Source of the DNA: JBCCRH01 sp039208045
GTDB lineage: Bacteria; Bacteroidota; Bacteroidia; Chitinophagales; Saprospiraceae
Assembly: GCA_039208045.1 (NCBI GenBank)
Contig: JBCCRH010000352.1
Coordinates: 1-6,656 of the forward strand
Direction: 5' to 3'
Length of the DNA: 6,656 nt
Made by a program: the position numbers and the translations under genes. Below the pieces are notes generated by a model that was given only the letters and a program-made list of their open reading frames with translations, made no database searches and was not told the DNA's origin. Positions 1 to 4,504 of this stretch are shown here, in pieces (the stretch's first letter is position 1; each line of letters starts with the position of its first letter).

Positions 1-5
1 TCCGC

Positions 6-113
6 ATTTTGGCAAGGGGATTTTGCTCTAAGACAAGGCGAAAAACGCAGACGATGCCCAGCATCGGCGAGGCTTTTCAACGCAGTATTAGAGCAAAAGA
101 GCCAGCCATAAAT
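6..113. repeat. Long imperfect palindrome (repeat-element candidate)
   Basis: A nested inverted repeat centred near base 59. The centre is CGATGC (52-57), a CCA loop, then GCATCG (61-66). Further out GCG plus an A run (38-45) faces a T run (74-77) and CGC (81-83). An exact 11-base arm TTTTGCTCTAA (21-31) faces TTAGAGCAAAA (88-98), and the outermost ATTTTGGC (6-13) faces GCCATAAAT (105-113) with one gap. As RNA it would fold into one long interrupted hairpin. No long open frame crosses it. It could be an interspersed palindromic element, which would also explain a contig ending here, or a terminator for a gene left of the window; there is no T-run right after the main stem. The symmetry is seen directly; the role is inferred. 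Confidence 0.6.
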
Positions 114-306
114 CGAGAAGTTATTCTTTGACTGTTACTTAAAATCGGCTTGCAGGTAAATATACACTAAATACCCAATCTTTTGTTTAAACGTTTTCAC
201 TTTTGTTAGCTATAGCGGTTGAAGTAGTCCATTTTCAGTCCCACTCCCTCATTCCTAAGCAGAATCTCTTACCTTCGCTCCGTCTTTATAACTATAAGTT
301 GTCGTC
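114..306. other. Gene-free leader upstream of the prenyltransferase
   Basis: AT-rich stretch between the palindrome and the prenyltransferase start. I see no open frame, RNA gene or convincing promoter. The nearest match to a Bacteroidota -7 element is CACTTTTG (198-205), but the only TTTG upstream (182-185) is 12 bases away, too close for the usual 17-23 base spacing. There is no Shine-Dalgarno before the ATG at 307, which is normal in this phylum. The promoter must lie here or further left but cannot be assigned. Confidence 0.4.
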
Positions 307-1287
307 ATGTCCAACCAATTAGATCAACTCCGTCAGCAATTTTTAGCGTATTTAGCCGCTCATCCCTTCCGTAAATCACCCATAGGTCTTTATGAACCGG
401 TTGATTATATTATGCAGCTAGGGGGCAAGCGGATGCGTCCTATCTTAGCCCTTTTAGCGTATCAGCTATTTAAAAAAGATGTGGATGCAGCACTGCCTGT
501 AGCGATGGCCGTAGAAGTATTTCACAACTTTAGCCTCGTCCACGACGACATTATGGACGCAGCCGATCTGCGAAGAGGAAAGCCCACCGTACATGCCAAA
601 TACGATACCAATACTGCTATTTTATCAGGAGACGTGATGCTTATTAAATCGTACCAATACCTAGCCCAGATTGGTGATCCTCACATTCAGGCAAAGCTTA
701 TCCAAGTCTTTAACCAAGTGGCCATTGAGGTATGCGAGGGCCAGCAATATGATGTTGATTTTGAAAATCGCTCCGATGTGCGTATCGATGAATACCTGAA
801 AATGATTGAGTACAAAACCGCAGCTTTACTAGCTGGGAGTTTGAGCATGGGAGCTATCGCAGCAGGGGCAGATGAGGCGGCGGTGGCGCACTTAGATCGC
901 TTTGGGCGAAAAGTGGGTATTGCCTTTCAAATACAAGACGACTTATTGGATTCCTTTGGTGATCCTGCCAAATTCGGAAAAAAGGTAGGAGGTGATATTT
1001 GTCAGAACAAGAAAACGATTTTGATTCTTCAAGCGCTAAAAGATGGCAATGCAAATGAGCAAGCGCAGCTCAATCAACTCCTGAGTACACCAACTACCAA
1101 TGAGCAGCAAAAAATAACCGCTGTAAAATCCCTTTTAGAGCACCTCCACATTCCCACGAAAGTGAAAACCCTACGCGATCAATATTTAGCGGAAGCGCTA
1201 CAAGAACTAGAAACGCTAGAGGTAGAAGCTGCGCAAAAAGCACCGCTCTTTGCCATTGCCAATCAGCTGGTAGACCGTGTCATTTAG
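307..1287 (+). CDS. Polyprenyl synthetase family protein (trans-isoprenyl diphosphate synthase, probably short-chain/GGPP type)
   Basis: Condenses isopentenyl diphosphate with an allylic diphosphate to make all-trans prenyl diphosphates in the cytoplasm. Family signatures are all visible in the 326 residues: GGKRMRP (39-45) binding IPP, the first aspartate-rich motif DDIMD (80-84) followed by RRGKPT (89-94), the KT pair (170-171), and the second motif DDLLD (211-215) followed by GKKVGGD (224-230). Aspartates in both motifs coordinate Mg2+ and the allylic diphosphate. Length is normal for the family. The first motif has no two-residue insertion, and Phe75 sits five residues before it, the position where an aromatic side chain limits chain length in archaeal-type GGPP synthases. 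This points to a C15-C20 product (precursor for carotenoids or quinones) rather than octaprenyl, but chain length is an inference. The gene stands alone; the next gene is convergent. The ATG is chosen because the N-terminal helix starts at once, with no upstream extension needed. Confidence 0.95.
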   Translation: MSNQLDQLRQQFLAYLAAHPFRKSPIGLYEPVDYIMQLGGKRMRPILALLAYQLFKKDVDAALPVAMAVEVFHNFSLVHDDIMDAADLRRGKPTVHAKYDTNTAILSGDVMLIKSYQYLAQIGDPHIQAKLIQVFNQVAIEVCEGQQYDVDFENRSDVRIDEYLKMIEYKTAALLAGSLSMGAIAAGADEAAVAHLDRFGRKVGIAFQIQDDLLDSFGDPAKFGKKVGGDICQNKKTILILQALKDGNANEQAQLNQLLSTPTTNEQQKITAVKSLLEHLHIPTKVKTLRDQYLAEALQELETLEVEAAQKAPLFAIANQLVDRVI

Positions 1288-1326
1288 GCTCCAATAGCAG
1301 CAAAAAGGGAGCAACTACCGAAGTAG
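1288..1326 (+). terminator. Weak hairpins just after the prenyltransferase stop
   Basis: GCTCC (1288-1292) pairs with GGAGC (1308-1312) around a 15-base loop containing an A-run, followed by CTAC (1315-1318) pairing with GTAG (1323-1326). The stems are short and no T-run follows. The position directly after the TAG stop makes a role in transcript ending plausible but weakly supported. Confidence 0.2.
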
Positions 1327-1459
1327 CTACCCCCACACTATGAAACACTATATTTTCTTTAGCCAAAGCAGCAAGTAAAGGCTACCATGGTTTCAGCGAT
1401 ATTATTAGTCTAGGTTGTAAGAAATGTTCAGGGAAGTAACTAATGATAGACCAAAATTA

Positions 1460-1481
1460 CAGGAGCAAAGATTTGCTCCTG
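1460..1481. terminator. Perfect 10-bp inverted repeat between convergent genes
   Basis: CAGGAGCAAA (1460-1469) and TTTGCTCCTG (1472-1481) are exact reverse complements separated only by GA, a very tight hairpin between the convergent prenyltransferase and acetyltransferase genes. On the minus strand the stem is followed within a few bases by a TAATTTT stretch, so it may end the acetyltransferase transcript; on the plus strand no T-run follows. A dyad protein-binding site is the alternative. The 10-base word TTGTAAGAAA occurs on both sides (1415-1424 and 1483-1492). Confidence 0.45.
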
Positions 1482-1561
1482 CTTGTAAGAAAATCCTAAA
1501 GGTAGAAAGGAAATTCTGTTTTTACAAATAATACGGATGGAGATACGTTTGATACAGCGGC

Positions 1562-2002
1562 TTACGCCAAATATAGTTTGCCATTCCACCACCCCTTTTC
1601 GATGGTTGCTTTATTCTTTTTGTAGAATTTAATGGCCGGTTCGTTCCAGTCTAGTACCTGCCACTTCACCAAGCGACACCCTTTTTCGAGCGCCACTTCC
1701 AGCAGCCGATCAAATAACAACTGCCCGACGCCGCGCTGGCGATACGCTTCATTCACCACAAAATCCTCCAAATACAGCATGCGCCCCTTCCAGGTAGAGT
1801 AGGTCATATAATAAAGGATCATACCCACTATTTTTCCTTCTTCCTCTGCTACCTGCGCTTCAAAAATATTCGCTGCAAAGTCTTTTTGATAATCTTCTAA
1901 TGTGGCCGTAAACTCGTGCTCTGCCTTTTCATAAATGGCAAGTTCGAGCACTAACTGGTGGATAGCAGGGAGGTCGTCAAAAGTGGCAAGTCGTATCTGC
2001 AT
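1562..2002 (-). CDS. GNAT family N-acetyltransferase, SSAT-like (diamine/thialysine acetyltransferase type)
   Basis: Transfers an acetyl group from acetyl-CoA to an amine; the closest family I recognise is spermidine/spermine N1-acetyltransferase and its thialysine-acetylating relatives. The 146 residues form a single complete GNAT domain: IRLATFDD at 3-10 (strand 1), STWKGR (69-74), LEDFVV (78-83), the acetyl-CoA loop RQRGVG (88-93), and WNEPAIKFY (119-127). Asn120 and Tyr127 have the same spacing as Asn133 and the general-acid Tyr140 of human SSAT1, and Glu79 matches its active-site LED glutamate. There is no signal peptide, so it is cytosolic. The C-terminus (EKGWWNGKLYL) keeps a Trp-rich segment comparable to the GWRLF segment of SSAT. 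The ATG start is preceded by an A-rich leader and fits the family N-terminus. It is divergent from the amidohydrolase gene, with 65 bases between starts. The amine substrate cannot be told from sequence; polyamine, thialysine or another small amine are all possible. Confidence 0.92.
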   Translation of the reverse strand: MQIRLATFDDLPAIHQLVLELAIYEKAEHEFTATLEDYQKDFAANIFEAQVAEEEGKIVGMILYYMTYSTWKGRMLYLEDFVVNEAYRQRGVGQLLFDRLLEVALEKGCRLVKWQVLDWNEPAIKFYKKNKATIEKGWWNGKLYLA

Positions 2003-2006
2003 GATC

Positions 2007-2036
2007 TTGATTTTTTTGGAAAAAATACTAGCTTTA
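2007..2036 (+). promoter_or_regulatory. Candidate promoter of the amidohydrolase gene
   Basis: TTG (2007-2009), a 19-base spacer and TAGCTTTA (2029-2036) match the Bacteroidota primary sigma pattern TTG-N17-23-TAnnTTTG except for the last base. Initiation a few bases downstream would leave a short leader of roughly 25 nt before the ATG at 2068. The pattern is short and AT-rich sequence yields such matches by chance. Confidence 0.35.
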
Positions 2037-2050
2037 ATTTTACAAACTTA
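2029..2050 (-). promoter_or_regulatory. Candidate -7 element for the acetyltransferase gene
   Basis: The minus strand reads TAAGTTTG at 2050-2043, an exact match to the Bacteroidota -7 consensus TAnnTTTG, placed about 40 bases before the acetyltransferase ATG. No TTG is visible at the expected upstream distance, which falls on the first codons of the amidohydrolase gene. The site lies just downstream of the candidate plus-strand -7 box, so the two promoters would overlap and could compete. Confidence 0.3.
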
Positions 2051-2067
2051 CCAAACTACTACTTAAA

Positions 2068-3804
2068 ATGAAGTTTTCACGATTCAGTATTCTTACTTTT
2101 TGTTTGCTCCTATTAGTTGGCTGTCAAGAGGAGTCAGCAACCGAATTTGCCGACCTAATTTTGACTAACGCCAATGTGTACACCGTCAATGAAGCGATGC
2201 CCAAAGCACAAGCAATTGCCGTAAAAGGGGAGCGCATCCTCGATGTAGGCTCAGCAGAAGCGATGCAGGCTTACGCCAATGAAAATACGCAGCTCATCGA
2301 CTGCGAAGGGCAATTCCTAATGCCGGGCTTTATCGAAGGGCACGGCCACTTCAATGGCTTGGGTAAGCTGATGCTCAACCTCAACTTCTTAAAAGTGCAG
2401 AGCTGGGACGAAATTGTAGAAATGGTTGCTGAAAAAGCCAAAACAGCAGAACCGGGCGAGTGGATTGTGGGCCGCGGCTGGCACCAAGAAAAATGGATAC
2501 GCACTCCTGATAAGCAGGTATTGGGCTACCCTTACCACGACCTGTTGAGTGCTGTCTCTCCCGACAACCCGGTAATGCTACGCCACGCCAGCGGCCACTC
2601 CCTATTTGCCAACGAAAAGGCGATGGAAATGTCTGGCATTTCCGCAGAGACACCCAACCCTTTTGGTGGAGAGATCGTCCGCAGCAGCAATGGCGAGGCC
2701 ATCGGCGTATTTGAGGAAAAAGCGATGAATCTGGTACAAGATTCCTATAATGAGTATTTAGCGACGCTTAGCATCGAAGAGAAGAAAAAGATTTGGCTGG
2801 AAGAGATCGAACTAGCCCAACAGGAATGCCTCGCTAAAGGAGTGACGTCCTTCCAAGATGCGGGCTCCTCTTTTCAGGATATTGAATGGTACCGCGAGCT
2901 AGCAACCAATCAAGAGCTAGACTTGCGCTTGTGGGTGATGCTCCGCCGCTCCTACGATGAAATGAAAGATCGGATGGAAGGTTTCCCAATGGTGGATGAA
3001 GGCGATCACTACTTTACCTGTCGTGCTATTAAATCGGCGGTAGATGGCGCGCTTGGTGCCTTCGGTGCCTGGCTACTCAAACCCTACAATGATAAAGCCG
3101 GTTTTATCGGCCAAAATACCGTACCCATCACCGAGGTAAAAAGCATCGCTGATTTGGCCATCGCCAATGATATGCAATTTTGCGTTCACGCCATTGGTGA
3201 CCGCGCCAACCGAGTCGTACTCGACATTTACGAAAGTGCCCTCACCACCAAGCAAGATCCCACCGCCCAACGCTGGCGCATCGAACACGCCCAACACCTG
3301 GATACGACTGACATTCCTCGCTTCCGCGAATTGGGCATCATCGCTTCCATGCAGGGCATCCACTGCACTTCCGATGCTCCATTTGTGGAGAAGCGCCTGG
3401 GCCGCCAGCGGGCCAAATACGGAGCTTATCCCTGGCGCTCCCTACTGGACGCAGGCGTCGTCATCGCCAACGGAACAGATGCCCCAGTAGAGGATGTTGA
3501 TCCTATCGAATGTTTCTATGCTTCCGTTACGCGCAAGCGCATCGATAATGGCTTTGAGTTTTTCCCAGAGCAACGCATGACGCGCGAAGAGGCCATCTAT
3601 TCTTACACCTTAGGTAATGCGTTCGCTGCTTTTGAGGAGGCCCACAAAGGCTCTATCGAAAAGGGTAAGCTGGCTGATTTTGTAGTCTTATCCCAAGATT
3701 TATCGACTTGTACCGATGCGGAAATTTTAGAGACGGAGATTCTGAAGACGATTGTGGGTGGGAAGGTGAAGTTTGAGAAGAGTCAGTGGTGGGGGAGTGA
3801 ATAG
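2068..3804 (+). CDS. Amidohydrolase family 3 lipoprotein (YtcJ/NfdA-like metal-dependent hydrolase)
   Basis: Predicted metal-dependent hydrolase of the amidohydrolase superfamily, in the branch containing N-substituted formamide deformylase and YtcJ; such enzymes cleave C-N bonds of amides. The 578 residues start with a lipoprotein signal: basic MKFSRF, a hydrophobic stretch, and lipobox LVGC with Cys19 as lipidated residue. A small beta domain follows (ADLILTNANVYTV, 28-40), then the barrel with HGH (92-94, first metal ligands), RHASGH (172-177), Lys322 in IKSAVDGALG, His374 in VHAIGDRA, His407 in WRIEHAQH, and the catalytic Asp471 in NGTDAPVEDVDP. The C-terminal beta segment GSIEKGKLADFVVL (528-541) closes it. 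Length is typical. Acidic residues right after Cys19 (QEE) resemble the surface-export signals of Bacteroidota lipoproteins, so it acts in the periplasm or on the cell surface; the side is inferred. The substrate is unknown. It is a single-gene unit ending at a strong hairpin. Confidence 0.94.
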   Translation: MKFSRFSILTFCLLLLVGCQEESATEFADLILTNANVYTVNEAMPKAQAIAVKGERILDVGSAEAMQAYANENTQLIDCEGQFLMPGFIEGHGHFNGLGKLMLNLNFLKVQSWDEIVEMVAEKAKTAEPGEWIVGRGWHQEKWIRTPDKQVLGYPYHDLLSAVSPDNPVMLRHASGHSLFANEKAMEMSGISAETPNPFGGEIVRSSNGEAIGVFEEKAMNLVQDSYNEYLATLSIEEKKKIWLEEIELAQQECLAKGVTSFQDAGSSFQDIEWYRELATNQELDLRLWVMLRRSYDEMKDRMEGFPMVDEGDHYFTCRAIKSAVDGALGAFGAWLLKPYNDKAGFIGQNTVPITEVKSIADLAIANDMQFCVHAIGDRANRVVLDIYESALTTKQDPTAQRWRIEHAQHLDTTDIPRFRELGIIASMQGIHCTSDAPFVEKRLGRQRAKYGAYPWRSLLDAGVVIANGTDAPVEDVDPIECFYASVTRKRIDNGFEFFPEQRMTREEAIYSYTLGNAFAAFEEAHKGSIEKGKLADFVVLSQDLSTCTDAEILETEILKTIVGGKVKFEKSQWWGSE

Positions 3805-3805
3805 G

Positions 3806-3826
3806 GGATAGTGGATAGAGGATAGT
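3806..3826 (+). repeat. Three tandem copies of a GGATAGW heptamer
   Basis: GGATAGT (3806-3812), GGATAGA (3813-3819) and GGATAGT (3820-3826) follow one another directly, starting right after the amidohydrolase stop and running into the left arm of the terminator hairpin. A fourth, diverged unit (AGGTAGC) follows. This is a short heptanucleotide repeat that could vary in copy number. Confidence 0.6.
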
Positions 3827-3860
3827 AGGTAGCCGAAGTTGGTACGTTCGGCTACCTACT
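3824..3860. terminator. Bidirectional terminator hairpin (14-bp perfect stem)
   Basis: AGTAGGTAGCCGAA (3824-3837) and TTCGGCTACCTACT (3847-3860) are exact reverse complements around a 9-base loop. It sits between the stops of two convergent genes, 20 bases after the amidohydrolase stop and 18 bases after the lectin stop. TTTAAA follows on the plus strand, a weak T-tract, so it best serves the amidohydrolase and could also stop transcription from the other side. Confidence 0.7.
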
Positions 3861-3877
3861 TTAAAGATAGTATAGGC

Positions 3878-4267
3878 CTACTTCCCTGTTACCTTATATA
3901 CCTGAGCAATAGCTGTGACCATGCCAGAGTTATCGTTATTGTTGATATCCATATAGGCTAGTGTTAGTTCTCCTTGCGTAACGATGGTCATTTGTAGGGA
4001 GGTACCTATACCAAAGTAGGTCTTGCCACCGTCAAGGCTTCCTATTAGGCTACCTACAACAAACTTCTGCTCACTTCCATTGATAGGGTAAAGCTTGCCA
4101 GGGATACCATTAGCATTGGACGTATGTTCCTTTGAGGTTCCCGCTTTCCAGACATCTGTTGGAGCACAAGTAATCGTAAGATAGTCTCCAGGAGCGACTT
4201 TTAAACCCGTAACTTTTGCTGTACCTCCTGAAATTGAATTTTCTTTTGCTTTTACATCGATTCTCAT
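3878..4267 (-). CDS. Small PA-IL/LecA-like lectin domain protein
   Basis: Best read as a stand-alone beta-sandwich sugar-binding protein of the PA-IL type, the family of the Pseudomonas aeruginosa galactose lectin LecA. At 129 residues it is close to LecA (about 121), and like LecA it has no signal peptide or membrane segment. By-eye matches in order: TGLKVAPGDYLTI (20-32) against the LecA YNPGDVITI strand; EH at 47-48 against the sugar-contacting REHPDQ segment (LecA His50); GSLIGSLDGG (72-81) against GALVMKIGNSG; GELTLAYMD (99-107) against GAITLIYND; and DxxxxDNSG (107-115) against the calcium/sugar loop DVPGTYGNNSG. Asp107, Asp112 and Asn113 would be the Ca2+ ligands; the loop is two residues shorter than in LecA, so specificity may differ. 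The ATG is preceded by an A-rich leader and a good promoter. It is downstream of the receptor gene on the same strand. A generic beta-sandwich without lectin activity remains possible; the assignment is remembered motif similarity, not a search. Confidence 0.72.
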   Translation of the reverse strand: MRIDVKAKENSISGGTAKVTGLKVAPGDYLTITCAPTDVWKAGTSKEHTSNANGIPGKLYPINGSEQKFVVGSLIGSLDGGKTYFGIGTSLQMTIVTQGELTLAYMDINNNDNSGMVTAIAQVYKVTGK

Positions 4268-4322
4268 GATTGATAGATTTTTTTTGTTTAAAAAATGTAT
4301 TGATCACTTCTCAGCTCTTGCC

Positions 4323-4340
4323 TTTGAAGTATGCTTCAAA
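4323..4340. promoter_or_regulatory. Inverted repeat overlapping the lectin promoter (operator candidate)
   Basis: TTTGAAG (4323-4329) and CTTCAAA (4334-4340) are exact reverse complements with a 4-base gap. The right arm overlaps half of the candidate -7 box, and the dyad would cover the expected transcription start. This is the position where a repressor would block initiation. It could instead be a short hairpin at the 5' end of the lectin mRNA. Confidence 0.35.
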
Positions 4341-4368
4341 TGTAGCAATAGAAATAGGAGGTGGACAA
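4337..4368 (-). promoter_or_regulatory. Candidate promoter of the lectin-like gene
   Basis: On the minus strand TTG (4368-4366), a 21-base spacer and TACATTTG (4344-4337) match the Bacteroidota TTG-N17-23-TAnnTTTG pattern exactly. Initiation just downstream would give a leader of about 60 nt rich in A. This is the best promoter candidate in the window and suggests the lectin can be transcribed independently of the upstream receptor gene. Confidence 0.45.
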
Positions 4369-4384
4369 CTATCTTCATGGATTT

Positions 4385-4401
4385 GGTACGAACGGTACGA
4401 A
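4385..4401. repeat. Tandem GGTACGAA direct repeat upstream of the lectin promoter
   Basis: GGTACGAA (4385-4392) is repeated at 4394-4401 with one intervening C, a 9-base period, so the two sites are about one helical turn apart. They lie 16 bases upstream of the candidate -33 element of the lectin gene, where activators that bind direct repeats often sit. A regulatory role is inferred from position. Confidence 0.35.
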
Positions 4402-4483
4402 ATATGTGCTGAATGGTAAATTGCACTTCTTCGATTTGCTCGTGTAGTACAATTTGTCCTGTGTGGACTCGGAGAAACCTCCA

Positions 4484-4504
4484 AGGTTGACTTAGCTACA
4501 ACCT
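4484..4504 (-). terminator. Small hairpin at the receptor stop codon
   Basis: AGGTTG (4484-4489) pairs with CAACCT (4499-4504) around a 9-base loop that contains the TAG stop of the receptor gene. A 4-bp stem, GGAG (4471-4474) with CTCC (4479-4482), follows on the transcript. No T-run follows either, so this is at most a weak terminator and readthrough into the lectin gene is possible. Confidence 0.2.

Noticed and set aside
182..205. TTTG and CACTTTTG as promoter of the prenyltransferase
   Set aside because: The two boxes are only 12 bases apart, well below the 17-23 expected, and the -7 box lacks its leading T.
1314..1330. GAAGTAGCTAC as a relative of the hairpin at 3824-3860
   Set aside because: The two share only short words (CGAAGT, GCTAC) and not the paired arms; the similarity is too weak to call a repeat family.
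3073..3363. Antisense 96-codon open frame inside the amidohydrolase gene
   Set aside because: It lies opposite the conserved catalytic region of a well-supported gene, so it is a composition shadow.
4110..4307. Overlapping 65-codon open frame on the minus strand beginning at 4307
   Set aside because: It uses a GTG, overlaps the lectin gene in another frame, has a lysine- and arginine-rich composition typical of a shifted frame, and shows no motif.
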